The notes beneath the pieces were generated by a model. That model ran no database searches. It worked only from the letters and a program-made list of their open reading frames with translations, and was not told the DNA's origin. From assembly GCF_024713945.1 (NCBI RefSeq), contig NC_134679.1, positions 3,911,001 through 3,975,000 on the forward strand: 64,000 nt of DNA, written 5' to 3'. Position 1 is the stretch's first letter, and each line of letters begins with the position of its first letter. A program made the position numbers and the translations under genes. Shown here piece after piece: positions 32,601 through 47,500 of this stretch. The DNA is from Dermatophagoides farinae (lineage: Eukaryota > Arthropoda > Arachnida > Sarcoptiformes > Pyroglyphidae).

Positions 32601-35600
32601 TTGTACGTAGACAATCGATCATTGCATCCTACATTTATTGAACATAACAAGAAAAAAAATTATTATTATTATTGTAAATGATCAAATAAAAAGAAATGAT
32701 AAAGAAAATGTTATGATTCGACAAATGGAAAATAACTTAAATACCGATTCAACACACATACAAAGATGGACTAAATTCAATTCTCATCAGTCAATTCACT
32801 ATTAATATTCGATTTTGATTAATAATCACAAAGGAACAGAGTGAAAAAACCGCTAACCATGGAAAGAAAAAAAAACACACATTGAAAACGAATAAACTTT
32901 TTTTTTTATTGGTATGTGTGCATTTGATTGATCACCCAATTTATGACTATTCGATTCGATTAATATGAAATGAATTTTCTATTTCTTTCTTTGAATCAAA
33001 AGGAATAGCCAATACAGACAATTAATACAGTTATTAAAAACAATTGATGGACAAGAAAAAACATTGGAATTTTTTTTCAAATTATCCTCAACAAACTTTC
33101 TGTTTTATTTTATTATGATCATCATCATCATCATAATCAGCCATCACAAACAGAAGTGGCTTTCTTACGATTGATTGCTTAATGCCATGCCAACTGGTAC
33201 ACAATTGGACAGCAATGAATAGAATCAAAAAAAAAAATGACCAGACCAAAACAATAAGAAAAAAAACTGATTATAAAATTGATGATAAAGATAATTACAA
33301 GACATGAACATAGAAAAAATAACAAAGCCTTCAATGTCAGAAACAAAATATCTAAATGAGTATCGATTGAGTTTTTTCTATCCTGATTTGTTTGGACATA
33401 GTTAGGTTCGATTATAATTCGATTTTGCTCTTGTTTTTTTTTGTTGGTCATAGTTATTGAAAAGAATTAAACAAGAAACTAAGATGAATCAATTATATCA
33501 TAGGCTTTGGCATCATGCTGTTGCATTGTGTTACAGAAAAATTACTCGTTTAAAAAAAAAATTTTACTTCAATCATCGAATCAAAGAAAAATATCATGTC
33601 ATTTAAAATCATCACAGAAAAAAAAAATATTTGACTTACCAAATTAGTACAGTTTAGTTTGTTGCCCAATTCACGAGCATAATGTTCTGGATCGCGTGCG
33701 ATTGCCCATGGACTCAATGCTGAACCGCTCATCAATATCACTCGGTTGAATAAACCTGTGATTTTTTTCCCGCATTGAATAAAGCAGAAAAAAGTAAAAA
33801 AAAAAACGAAAAAAAAAATTTTTCCAATCATATATTAAAGAATCATTTATTTTTTTCCGAATGAATTCGGTTATGAATTTTGGATAAAAATTTTTTTATT
33901 TTTTATTTTATTTTCAACATACAACTTTGAATGAATAGAATTTGAATCGATTTGATATGAATCGAAAACAAACTACAACAGTTTTCTAAATGAATACATT
34001 GATTTTTTTTCAATGAAAATATTTCAATTCATTAAATTCTTTACAGTCCAGATGAAAATCATAGTAGTAGTTTGAAAACTGAAGATCGAATTTTCAAAAG
34101 AAAATTTTTTTTTTTATTTTTTTTTTTTTTTTTTGATTCCATTGAAACATTGTTGTACGATGGTTATTGTAACGGGATTGATAATTTTGCGGATGTGTTG
34201 GTAGTAGTGTAAGAAGAAAAAAAAACTTGCAAACAAAATTGCAATCATCTTGACAAAACAACTTGATGTAGTGAAGAGAAAAAAAAACTTATCAAAGCGT
34301 AAAAAGTAAGATAAAACACTACGGACGAATTTCATATTCACTATGGCATTTTAGATTGTGTGAAAAAAAAGAGGCGCCGAAAACTACAAGAAACATACAT
34401 CGAAAAAAATCAGTCTTCAAGACTTTTTTTTTTAAAAAGAAATTCTTTCTTGAAATTCTATTTATGATGAACTACTGTATTTATGTAAGCTTTAGCTCAA
34501 ATCTACCAGGAATTCGAAAATTGTAAATGATTTCAAATTGAATTGAATTGAATTACGAATCACGATTCAATGTATCAGAATTTATTTGATTTATACACAT
34601 AAAAATACATTTTTTCTCATTCATTTTCTCAACGCTTCATCATTTGTCGTTAATATATGACTGGCTCTACAAAGAATTTTTCATTGGACATCATTATTTT
34701 CATATTTAAAGTGGAAAATACATTTATATTCTCAGTGTTACTAATTAGATCGAATGCAAATGGAAAAAACAATTTGTAATTTGGACCCACCTTTAGCCAT
34801 TGGTGATAGCATCAATAGATGAACAAATGCAGCACCGTGCCCATGTCCAATCAATGTTACATTAGATGGTTGGCCACCAAATTCACCAATATTTTCTTGT
34901 ATCCAATGTAATGCTGCTACTTGATCCATTAGGCCATAATTTCCACGAATAGTACCATCGGCAAAAGCAGGGAGGAATCCTGTATAAGCACATATGGAGA
35001 AAAAATAATAAACAAAACGAAACGATTAAAAACAAAAGTTGATGAGAATTGTACCATCATAAACAGATACTAAAAATTGATAAAATGTACTTTTAATCCA
35101 TAAAACAAACTAATTAGAGAAAATTGAAAAACTAGAACTATGGAATCAGCCACCAACCACGAAAGGATTTTATGTTATACAATACTATTTGTCTATCTTT
35201 CTGTATGAATGTGTGCATGTTTGTTTTCGGGATTTTTACAATCAATTCCTTCTAATTATTATTTTTGCCATCTTGACCATCAGAAAAAAAACTCATCATC
35301 ATTATTCAAGCATGAAACATAGAAATTTTTCACTTTTTGTTTGGTTAATACATGTGCATTCAGAAGAAAAAACCGAATGATTTTTTTTGTTCTCGACACT
35401 CAAAAGTACTAATTGCATCGGTTCTTTTAACAATTTTATGATAAAATGTATATGAAAATCGTTTGCAACATCAACAGAGAAGTGATCATTACCCGTTAGT
35501 GTGTATATACGGTATTGGATCAATCACAAAATTCAACAATTATAAAAAACAAATAGAAATTCGTTTCGTCATTCATCGAATGATATCTATCATGATCCAT

Positions 35601-37201
35601 GTTTGCCTATAGGAGAATAAACACAGTATAAAATTTGCAATGTAACCAATACCTAAAAATTACTAAAAATGACTTATCAATTGAATTCAACATGAACAGG
35701 AAACTTTTTTTTCATGTTCATTTTTTTCAGGATAGCCTAAATATTTTACCCTTTAGGTTTTGTTTCCCTCTAGCATTGTTGATTTTTTCAATACACAATC
35801 ACGAATATATAGACTACTAGAAGCATACTATAGGATTGAAATGAATAAATCGAGTTTTGACGTGATTCATTCGACTAGAACAAGATCATTACACATTTAA
35901 TGTGACCGATCCTTTAATAATATTGAAGAGAGAAAAAAAAACAAAAGTGAAATAGAAAATTGAAATTTGAAACTTTTTTTCTCTGTTTCGGAATCGAAAA
36001 AAACTTTGAATTTATCTTCTGAATTGTTTCTGCATTTGTGTCTGATTGTATGTCAGTATGAAAAGAATAAATATATGAACAGAAAAAGAAATTCGATAGG
36101 AATTGAAGATCGGATTCGTCTGTATTCTTCAATGATCAAATTTAGAATTTTGGCAATCATAGATTCTAAAGCGAATGAGCGAGAATGTTCAATCGAAATA
36201 ATAACTCTTAATTCACTAATCTTTGGTCAAATTTTGTAACTTTTTTTGGCCATCATATTTGTTTTTTCCAAACGAATAATGATAATGATTATTGCTATGA
36301 TCGTTATGGTTGAAATTATTGCCTATTCTGTATATTTTTCAGAAAGAATTGTTTTTCAAATTCTGATGATGATGATGATGATGAATTAGGATAATAATCA
36401 TTTATTCGGAATTGTTAAAGTCAACAATGAGAAGATGAGAATCGGCCATTATTGTTTTGATTGTTGTTTTTGTTTTCTATTGTGTAGATAGTTTGAAAAA
36501 AAAATTCCTCCTTATACCAGAGATCCATAAGCAGCAATTGCAATATGTGTGCATACACAATGTAGTCAGAAACTATTGGTGCGGATTTAAAAATGGCAAT
36601 GGCCAGCATCGAATCTTGATGATTGAAAGTCAAGAAAAAGATAATTTTCTTAAAAGCTCTGGTCAAATCAGGCAAAACAAAATGATGAAGGCCAATGTAG
36701 TCAGGCAAATTAAATGGATCAACGTCTATGGCCGTGGTGACTAGTTGGTTTATAGTTCATGGTGGTCCATTGACTAAACATTAATGTCTTGTTTATTGGT
36801 TGGATTAAATCTTTTGCATGAAGAAAAAAAACTGTATACTGACCTAAAATTCCAAGACGAAAATTGACAGTAACGACTACCACTTGTCCATATGAAGCCA
36901 ATATGGATCCATCGAAAACATTTCCGGAATGCCAATCATATGATTCACCATGTAGTATGACTAGAACCGGAAATGGTTGTAAATCTATGATGAAAAAAAA
37001 ATAGAGAAAGAGAGAGAAAAGAAAATATGATTTATTAATACAAAAAAAAACTACAACTATTATCTTCAACATAAATAAAATTTTAACCTAAAGGATTTTT
37101 GGATAACAAAAACACACACACATTGTCGATTCAGCTAAAATGCTAAATTATAATTAACTTTACCATCATCTTCATCTTCATCATAATTATGAATTTCATT
37201 T
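29610..37201 (-). CDS. Nlg: Neuroligin, 3' nine exons (5' part not found in the window)
   Basis: Exons 37201-37164, 36984-36844, 34979-34791, 33755-33640, 32628-32212, 32144-31875, 31745-31456, 31400-30353 and 30287-29610 keep phase and give about 1062 codons. They read [20 protein letters not shown] and [10 protein letters not shown], then [74 protein letters not shown], and FARHGEPN, the neuroligin order of the cholinesterase-like domain. The nucleophile elbow is GHGHGAA (normally GxSxG), so there is no catalytic Ser, as expected for neuroligins. A long Asn/Ser-rich linker precedes one membrane helix ([20 protein letters not shown]) and a tail of about 250 aa ending HEMSV. Neuroligins are postsynaptic adhesion proteins that bind neurexin (family knowledge). 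The first exon listed (38 bp, acidic) is the least certain. Confidence 0.92.
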
Positions 37202-37416
37202 CTATATATACACCAACACAGACAGAATTATTGAATTGAATGTTGCACAAAAAAAAGTGAATTTATCATGTTTGTTTTTCTTAGTTAGAATTAATGAATA
37301 GTTGGTTGTTGACATGCCAACGAAGAAAAAAAAATCTGTCGCATACCCGGGTTTATTTTTTAATCCTTTGAATTCGTTTTCACCACATTCATCATTTTCA
37401 AACATTGTGGATCAAA

Positions 37417-37422
<6 letters not shown>

Positions 37423-37459
<37 letters not shown>
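37423..37459 (+). repeat. (AC)n microsatellite
   Basis: An uninterrupted AC dinucleotide run of 37 bp, one of the longest in the window, lies between the first visible neuroligin exon and the nested membrane-protein gene. Confidence 0.95.
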
Positions 37460-37464
<5 letters not shown>

Positions 37465-37843
37465 AAAAGCCAAGTTCAAATGAATTTATTCATTTTCAAA
37501 ATTTAGTTATTTGCTTTAATTTTTTTTTCTCTTTTGTTAATAATTTAAATTAAAACAAAATAGAAAACATTCTCGAATAATTCCATGTTCCATATATTAT
37601 TCATTTATCTTCTATTATATTATGAGGAAATTTTTTTGCTTGCTTGATAATAGATCCAACACCAACAAAAACATAAACATGAATGAATTTTTTTTTATAT
37701 ATAAGAGCGAGTGGTAAAAATTAATGATGGCTCGGATGATAATGCATCATTCATAAATAATGTAAATCATTAAACGTTTTTGTTTCAAAAATATAAAATT
37801 AAATTAAAAAAAAATCATATGTAGTGGGCTTTCATACATACAC

Positions 37844-38515
37844 GTGAATAAATTGACATCATTCATCAAAAAAAAAATGAATAGTAACAAAAGAAAAAAT
37901 ATCATCATTCTGATACTAGCCATATTGGTTTTAGTATCATTTATTCTGTTTATTTTGTCAATCAAAAAAGATTATTATTATTTTAGTGAAAAACTATCAT
38001 CATCATCACCATCATCATCATTATTCACGAAGAATGAATTCAATCATCGATTAGCCGTATTGAATACAGAAATACATCGATGGTTACTTGAATGGAATCT
38101 AACCAGAAATTGTTATTATGAATTGTATGGAGATCGGTCATTATTTGAACAATATTGTCAAAATAGATCGTTGGAACCGTTATTGTTTCAAAGAGAAAAA
38201 CCTTGTTACGAACAAACAGCATTCGATTGGAAAAAATCGCCAATACTAATGAATGGTGAAAACAACTTGATAATGATGGAACAAAAATTTTGGCTTAAAT
38301 TTTATATTGAACAATTACCATTATGGCGTGCACGACGTTTTCGAGAATGGCAATTGGCTAAAAAATGGGCTTCGAAACATGGATTACGATGCGTCATCAA
38401 CAACAACAACAACACCAACAACAAAATCAATGAAGATGATAATGGTGAACACAAGAATCAGGATGAAAATAAAATGAACCAGAATCCTGATACAGATGAA
38501 AAAATTATTTCTTAA
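37844..38515 (+). CDS. Unknown single-pass (type II-like) membrane protein
   Basis: An uninterrupted 223-codon frame starts MNKLTSFIKKKMNSNKRKNI, followed by a strong hydrophobic helix (IILILAILVLVSFILFILSI), a Ser-rich spacer, a non-repetitive domain of about 130 residues, and an Asn/Asp-rich tail. The domain has several Cys residues (RNCYYELYG, QYCQNRS, KPCYEQTAF, LRCVIN) and a Trp/Arg-rich stretch (LPLWRARRFREWQLAKKWAS). Basic residues before the helix favour a cytoplasmic N-terminus and a luminal or extracellular domain. A second in-frame ATG at 37877 would also keep the helix. I do not recognise the family. It lies on the opposite strand to neuroligin, upstream of its first visible exon, so it is probably nested in a neuroligin intron. 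It may be only part of a spliced gene. Confidence 0.6.
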   Translation: MNKLTSFIKKKMNSNKRKNIIILILAILVLVSFILFILSIKKDYYYFSEKLSSSSPSSSLFTKNEFNHRLAVLNTEIHRWLLEWNLTRNCYYELYGDRSLFEQYCQNRSLEPLLFQREKPCYEQTAFDWKKSPILMNGENNLIMMEQKFWLKFYIEQLPLWRARRFREWQLAKKWASKHGLRCVINNNNNTNNKINEDDNGEHKNQDENKMNQNPDTDEKIIS

Positions 38516-41500
38516 TTTGAATTGTAAAAATTTTGTGAATATGATGATAAAATAAAATATACAATTTGAATTCATTCGTTACAAATGTTACCGTTATTCG
38601 TGTAACTGGATTTTTGTCTATACAAGATTAGAATCTATTACGAATGTGTTTGTTTGTATAGCAGCTATCATGTTAATTCTAAAATAATTTCAAGATTGCC
38701 ATTCTTGAGTAAATCTAAGCTTCGCGTGTGTCTGTGATAAAAAAAAGAAGATACACGTCGACAAACAAAATAATTTATTCCGATTTTCGAAATCGATTTT
38801 CTTACCATGTGTATGTGTGTGTGTGTGTGTGTGTGAACATGGAAAAGAAAATTTCCGTTTGTTTTTTAGAATCAGAATTTCTTTCATGCTAGTGTTGTGT
38901 TGTGTATTGTATGTAAACTACAACGAATTGGGTTTTAATTCAATTCGATTTGATTTGATTTGATTTGATTTTGATGACAAAAATATTAAGAAATCGATAA
39001 AATTTATATTTATTCAATGATTTTTTTTTGAAAGATAATGATGATGAATAACTGAAATCAATTGAAATAGATGATAGTTTTTTAAAACAAAAACAAAATT
39101 CATAGAGCCGTTGTCAACATGTATTATTTGGCTGATTGAAAAAAGATTATAACCACAAATGTAAAAAAAAAAAAATATCACTAACTAATCATGCTCTATA
39201 TGGCCATATTGAACGATTGTCAATTCATTAAGTTATTGATGATCATCAATAACCCAACCATTAAAAGGCTCGTAGAATTTTTATTTTTCTTTTGTTCTTG
39301 AAATAACCAGATGAAAACCAAGAGAAAAAACATCGATCGATTCATTCAGTGTTTATTGGATGGAATGGAGAAGATTCAAATGGAGAAATAAAAGAAAAAA
39401 TGAACAAGTCAAATTAAACCAAACAACAAAAAGAGCCAATCTCATCAAATTGAATCGAATTAATTTTTTTTCTTTTTCCCTCTCGTTATTTGTTTCGATC
39501 GATGTTTATTTTTTGTATGTATGTTCGATATCCATTTGACCATATATTTTCTGCTGTTCAATGCATTTTGATGCGTTTTGTATATGTGTTTGATTAATTT
39601 TCCAAGGCATCATCATCATCATCATCATCATTGATCGATGATAACATTATGACCGATAATAATAATCGATACAAGATGATCACGAATTACAGGAAAATTC
39701 TTTGGAAAAAAATTCGGCTAAATCAGCTTGATGTTTGGTTGAGCAGTTCCCATTTTTTTTTATTGTTGTTTGAACATATTTTTTTTCTTGTTGTTTTTGT
39801 GACTTAAAGGCAAAAAAATCATATTGGATCATGAAGCTTTTACAAAGTAGAAGATTTTTTTTGTGTTGAAAATTCTAATGATAGTGATGTAGCGACCAAA
39901 TAAAAATTGTTAAACAGCACGCACGCACATAAGACAAATATTATGAATTCATCAAACGATGAATTCCAATGATGGCCTGCAGGACAATGAAAAAAAAATG
40001 ACTTTTGTTTTATCCATGAACCAAAAAAAAAAAAAAACAAGAAAAATTTTATAATTTCATCAGAAAGAAAAAAATATGGAATCCATAGCAAAAGCATGAT
40101 TATTTGTCATCTCAGTATTTTTAGACTATATTAAAAAAGAAAAATAAAGCCAACTTCACTTGAATTTTAAGTTTTTTTTGCAAACCAACAAAGCAACCAA
40201 AAAAAAAAAAAAAAAGCCATCATCAGCATCATCAATATGGCGAATACTTTCGATCCTGAGCTACATTGTAATTCAATTGGAGAATTCCATATTTCATAAT
40301 TCGATTTAATAGATGGAAATACATTGGTAGCTCATAAAGACAAGTTATTCAAACACACCATTCGCCGTAGTTTTTTTTTGGGGTTGTGGTTTTAGATTTA
40401 TGTAGGTGGAAATATTAAATCGATCTAGATATTAGATATGGAATACATAAATTAGTTTTCATTTGCCACTCTCTCCCTTGTTTTTTTTGGCATTCGAATT
40501 GAAATTCTCTTCCCGATTCTAATTATGTTTATATTTTTCTGATCAAAACATCAAGCGACAATAATAATCATCATCGGTAGGAAAACAGATCGATTTATCT
40601 TCATTTTTTTTTATTATTTGAATAAATTGTCAATACACGAATCAAATGAACAAGACAGAGATCGAGAATGAACAAGTTACTGTAAATGTCAAATATCAAC
40701 ACATTGCAAACATGGCAATTGAAAAAAATTAACTATCCTGAAGCAAGAAAAAAAAATCTTAAGCACATCTTGTTGAAGAATAAATCGCATTCTTTATGCA
40801 ATAAAATCAATGTGATTTAAATTAAGAATCATTTGAAGAGATTTCGTCATCATATTATTATAATAATGATGTTATATCTTTTAACCCAAAAAAAATGACT
40901 ATACGTTTTTTTTCTATATATTTCTCATGTAAATATGACAATCATTACAATCAAAACATTCACAAACATACACACACACACACACACACACGAACAAACA
41001 TTATTCATGATAATAGCAAATAATAATAAGTGGGTGTACTTGAAAGAGGTGAAAGAGAAATTTTATTGTTATTATCATCATCATCATCATCATTATTATT
41101 ATTATTGATAGGAAATATCGATATACAATTCATTTGTAACAAAAAAAAAACTAATTTTGACTAAATACGATATTATACGACAAAAATGGATACAATCCAA
41201 ACATATAAACAGAACAAAACATCCAAACAACAAATATTGATGATGATTATTATATGAAAAAAAAAGACAATTTAGTTTCCCCTCTCTAGAAACAGAAATG
41301 CATTTAAACGATCCACATTGATGATTACTATTGAGGAAAAAAATGTTCCAAACAAAACAAGAATGATAAGAACGAAAGAAGATGAAACAAATCAGTTGGC
41401 ACATATATGTAAATGATGATGATGATGAATCCATATGTATGTGTGTGTGTATGTGTGTTTGCCATGGAAGGTCACAAATTACGATTTATGTAAGAAAAAC

Positions 41501-44500
41501 ACGAAAAATAATCATTGATATTTTTTTTTTTTTTTTTTTTTTTTGGTTTTTGTTTTGTTACCATTATTCAGTAATATAAATAGAAATAAATATAATGCCA
41601 ATGAACATAATGTTGCAACAATGAGGATGTTAATACAAGTTTTTTCTTTGTTAAGATTTTCCGGGTACCAATATTGATGATGATGATGATGATGGGCGTA
41701 TTGAACACACACACACACACACAACCATAATTATGTTGTGATGAAAAAATCTATACAAATTTATGAGGATTCTTATGATTGTTTCGGTGAAAAAAAAACC
41801 AATTTTTTATTAATAGAATCCATTCAAATAAACGGAAATATTGTCAAATATTTTTCAAATGTAAATTCCAATCATTTAAAATTTCTTATTGAATTAAACA
41901 TTGACAGATCATAATAATGTATGAACGAATGTGGTAGACAATAAGAAAAAAAAATTCGGTTGTCGAGACATTTTTTCATAGAAATGAAAAAATATTATTG
42001 AAATAAATGGCATAGACCAGAATGTGTGAAACTTTTTTTGATTTTTTTTTCACTCTTTACAAATGAAAAGATTTTAACCTTGAATTTGCAGGAATCCACA
42101 AATATTCATTGTACAAGAATAACAAATGTTAAGTCATCAAAAAAAAAAATGACCGTTCCTTGCTCATCAAACATTCCTTGTTCATGATGGTCGATCATTT
42201 TAAAGAATTGATCCCCAAAGAATTATGGTTCCATGCTATGGAAATACAACCACCATCATGCGTATCATCATCATCATTATGGTGCCAACCATAATGATAA
42301 TCATCATCATCATTATGGACATCGATTGTTGTCTTTTTTTTTGGCAATAGTCCTATGTGTTTCATCAATGAATGAAATTCGTTTGAAGAAATAACAAAAA
42401 AAAAAAATATTTCTACATAAAATGTTGATAGAATCATCAAGAACAAAATTGGAATTAAGAAAAAATGTTTAACGATCACTCATTAATGGGCAAATGACCC
42501 AGACGAATTAAGAATCATTCAGTCATTCGGTCTATTAAAACATTGTCTGCTTTGTATTAGAAAACTATCTTGAATGCATAAAAATCTCTCTTTCATATAA
42601 ACACCCCAACATTAATGAAACGAGAAAAGATGGTGGAAAAAAAATAAATTTTCTTTTTCAAAAAAACATGCAGAATAAAGCATAAACAAAAAAAAAGGGT
42701 GAAAACGATAAGCATGAGAGAGACAGTAAAAAAAAATGAAGACAAAAACCAGTTAATGATGGAGGATTTATTCAACAACAACAACAACAACAAAAAAATT
42801 GTTCGATTATAATATTCAAAAAAAACAGAAAAAAATTATTGAAAAAAACAAATTTTTTTTAAAGAATCTGATTCCAGTGGCATCATATTCAATAACCATC
42901 CAATTGGATTGCAAATTTTTTTTCTCTTTGATTACAGAATTCAACTATAAGTAACAAAAAAGAAATGAAGAAGAAAAAAAAACACATGGCAAAACAGAAA
43001 CAATAACAAAAAGAGAAGAAAAAATTCAACGAAAAACACGTCAAAATCTTCACATACAAATGATGATGACGAATGAAATTGAAATCAATTGCATTTCTTG
43101 TTACAAAAAAAACTTTTTCTTTCTTTTTCAATTTTCTATCCAACCACTACTATCATCATCCAAATGATATTGTTTTTTGTTTTTGTTTTTTTTCTTATTT
43201 CTTGTTTTTCATACCATTTTGTTGTGCCTCATGCAAAGAATATTTGTGTTCACCAAAGAAAAAAACGGAAAAAAAATCCACAGGGTTATTAAGATAATGG
43301 ATCCAATTGGAACACACACATACACACACACAAACGAATAAAAACTTGGAAAAAATTTCTATAGAAATAATAAAAAAAAAGAATTCAACACATAAATATA
43401 TGTAGAACGAAAAAAAAAAAAATAAAACAAACGAATGAAACGAATATCAAAAAAAAAAACGAAATGATACAAATACAAACAAACGCACACTGTATGATTG
43501 AGGCCAAATTCATCAACAACTAATAACGGTAAAGAACCAGGTTTTCTCTATACGCTAAAAGTGGTGGATGTATTCTGCTTTATACTAAAGCTAAATAATA
43601 AGAGAATCATCAATTCAAAATGTGTTTTGGTGGAATAGAATAGACATCCATTGATGATTGATGATGATGATGACTGACTGAAAAAAATATGGATAGACCG
43701 CTAGATGGATGGATGGTTGAAATGTGAATTGATTCTGATGATGATGATATATAAGATTCCTGAATATAAGCCACCATAGAATGCATGAAACGGAATGAAA
43801 TTTCATTTTTATAGCCCAGTGATTCGGTCTATTTGGACTAATCATCATCATCATCATCATTATAATCACTGTATGTAGACAAATATTCTTTATGATGATT
43901 ATCATCATATCAAAACAATGTATTTGTACAATATGGCCAAAAAAAAATAGTAGAAACAAACTAATAGAGCGAAAAAAAATCCAAAGACCAGTAATAAGAC
44001 AATGAATTTCGGTTTCTGGTATTAAATTATTAAATTGGCTTCTGAATGTATAAATTCAAATCAAGAATATAAAAATACGAACAATAACAACCAAACTAAG
44101 AAAACAATAATTTTGATGATGATGATGAGCAATTGAGCCATAAGAATAAAACAACAAATACAACAACAATAAGGATTAAAAGGAATGATGATGATGACTG
44201 AAGAATTTAGTAAACCAAACAGAGAAAAACAAACGTAGAACGTTCAAACCAGAATTGTATAAATGAATGTTGTTTTTTTCACATAATAAAATGATTACCC
44301 AAAAAACAACAAAAATCCTAAAAATATGATCCACACACCTACAGATATATAGTGAGAAAATAACGGACAGGAAACAGAAGATAATTTTTTTTTTGCTGCA
44401 GCTGATTTTCCTATGGCCATCTCGTATCATTAAGCACATACAAAAACATAAACATGCATAAACATAAAGATATTATTACGCAGGCAAATTCCACAAGATG

Positions 44501-47500
44501 TTTTTTTTCTGCTGTATCATGTTTGCCTGAAGAACCAAGAGAAAGAGAGCGATACTTTCTGTAGAATAAAATCATCATCATCATGAGTACGATGAATATA
44601 ACGACATTTGACAATCATCATCATCATCATCATAAAGCCATCGTCATGATCTGTGTTATTTTTAATGTCTGCTATGCAATTCCTTTTCTATGAAATGAAG
44701 AATGGCAATAGAGAAGAAGAAGAACGAAAAAAAAGAATTGGAGCGGAGCTTAAGTTCCACTGTGTGTGTGTGTGTGTGTAAGTATGGACATCAACAAACT
44801 TTATTATGAGACAAAAGAAAACAAAAAGTTGTTTGTGAAAATCATCGTTTTCTTGTTCCATCACTTTCTTTCGTTTTTTTCCCACTACTCATTTTCTTAT
44901 CGGTGATATTACGTAAGGATAAAAAAAAGTAATAAAAAAACTCATTTTGAGCCTAAAAATCTTTATATGGCTACCAATACATTCAAATATCAGCCATCCA
45001 GGCCTGACAGTCAGATATCATCATCATCATCATGATGGCTAAATCATCCATTCAACAATCGAATAATTCAGAAAGGAAAAGATCGAATAAACAACAAATA
45101 GAAAAAAACCATCAAATGAAAAATTGAATTGAAATCAAACAACAACAACAACAGCATTACAAACACAATTGCAATTGGCCATTTTTTTCAATGATGGGAA
45201 TGGGTCAATTCTTTATTTTTCATTTTTTGCTTAGCTATAGCAAAAAAAAAACACCAAAAACTTATTGAATTCACCACACACACACACACACAACCACACA
45301 CAGACAAACAAACATATAACAATGATGATCGAGAAAAAAAAAATTCTGACGACCTAACAAAATTTATCCATCTTTATTCATTGAACGAACATCAGTTATA
45401 TATTTGGTGTCAGACAGACAGATCTTTTGATCCGAATGTAAAAAAAACGATAATAATAATAAAAAGTAGAAAATGTCAAGGATTCTGTAAACAACAACAA
45501 AATATGTGTGTAAATGGGTGTTTTGTGTGTGTGTGTGTGTTTTTTTTCATATATTTTCTTTTCCATTTTTTTTCAATAACAAAACATATCAATGGAAAAA
45601 AAACAAATGTTATTATTATTACTTGTGTTATTTATATATAGAAAACGAAACTTTTATTTCCAATGTGGTAAGAGCAAGAATAACTTTATGTAATATGAAA
45701 AACAACAACTTTTGATGCTGATGATGTAATTCTTGTTTGTTTGTTTTTTTTTGTTTCAATGATCAATTATTGATCAAATATTTTATACCTACACACACCC
45801 ATTTACAACACAATACAAAACAATAGTAAAAGAAAAATTATTATTATTGTTATGACACATCACATTCAATGTGATTATTATCACAAAATACAAATTTCCA
45901 TTTTCACACATTCAATATCTTAATTGACTCATATTATTATGTTTCGATTCTTTGGCTATTTCAAGTTTGTTTTTTTTGTTTTGTTTATGCATTTATGGTA
46001 TTGTTTGTGTTTATTCTCCATATTCAAAATAGCCCATTAAGAATAACAACAAGAAAAATTACTACACATCCTTTGAGTACTACTTCAAATTAAAACAATT
46101 CAATTCTTCATCATCATCATCATCATCATCATCAATTCTACACAGAGAATTTGCCCATTTAGATTATTCACCGAAAATTATAGGTTTTTATTCTATTCTG
46201 TGAACATTCACTACAAAGTGTGCTTTGGAAAATGAGCATTTTTTCTTTAAAAAGAGAGAGAGAGAGAGAGAGAGTGAATGATCAAGTCAATGAAAGTAGA
46301 AAAGGGCTCGTCGGTGGATTCATTTAAAGAATTTTTTCATGGTTCAAGATTATATTTTTTTTTGTTCCATTAAAAAAATTTCAAAAAAGATAAGACCCAA
46401 AAAAAATGAGATGAAATCCGGTTATCATTGTAAACGGGAGCTAGTTTAATTGTAAATGTTTGTCAGGTGGTATACTATTGCAAAAAAAAATTTGATTGTA
46501 TCGCAACAATACACCACTCACTTACTTGAATTGAACTTGATATGCGAGAATATATTCAACGGGGGACATAAAATTTGGTATCTTAAGTGGACTGGAACTA
46601 ATTAGGAACAATGTTTCACATAGCCACACAGACACATTGGTGGGCTTTTAAATTCTGGTAATGAAGGAATTGCTGAATATATATATATAGATAATGCAAA
46701 ATAGAAAAAAAAACTTTTTTGTCGAATAGTTTCATTTCCAACAATGATTGTGTTCATTGAAAAAAAAATAAAGAAAAAAAAGGGTAAAACCAAGAAAATG
46801 TTTTGAAAATGTCAAATGACATCCGTTTTGTTTGCTGTCATAAACGATGATGATGGTAAAAGGAATTTTTTTTTAGTTTCAGTTTTAGTTTTTTTTAAAA
46901 ATTGAAAAAACGGAAGAATGGAATTCGATTTTTATTTTTTTCCCCCTCTTTTTTTCCTATGAACTAATAACCGTTACATCGACATCTATGTATACTTACT
47001 TGATACAGAATTCACAATATTATGCCATTTATTTGAAGAAAATAATAAAAACATCAAGTGTACCATTGGGAATCTACATTAGTGGCAAACAAAAAAAATG
47101 AAAATGAAGAATAAAATTTGCCGTAACCTTAACAACATCTTAATCATCATTCACTCGATAGGTCAGTCATTATGACAATCATTAAGAATTTTTTTTTTTT
47201 TTTAGCAACAAGAAAAAATAGACAAATCAAACAAAACAAATTCAATGAATCATTTGTGTAATCTTTGTGTGTGTGTGTGTGGGTGGGTGTGCGATAAAAA
47301 TAACTAAGAAACTGAAGAATGGAAATCGATACTTTAAATTTTCGAACGAAAAAAAAATTCATTGCCATCATCATAATCATCATTATTAAAAGTGTGATAA
47401 AATGTCAAAAAAAGGCAAAATTCGTATATTGAACCGATATATAAATGGAGAAAAAAAATAAAAAACAACAAAAGAAAAAAGAAAGAATCATTTTCCATGG

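Noticed and set aside
36421-36708. Open frame on the neuroligin strand ([19 protein letters not shown]...) considered as a further exon
   Set aside because: The exon chain from 36844 to 34979 joins in phase directly at the conserved GILG-FLP junction, and this sequence does not match the neuroligin domain.
37421-37461. CRISPR array or similar prokaryotic direct-repeat system
   Set aside because: The short repeats here are dinucleotide microsatellites without spacers, and the window is clearly eukaryotic.
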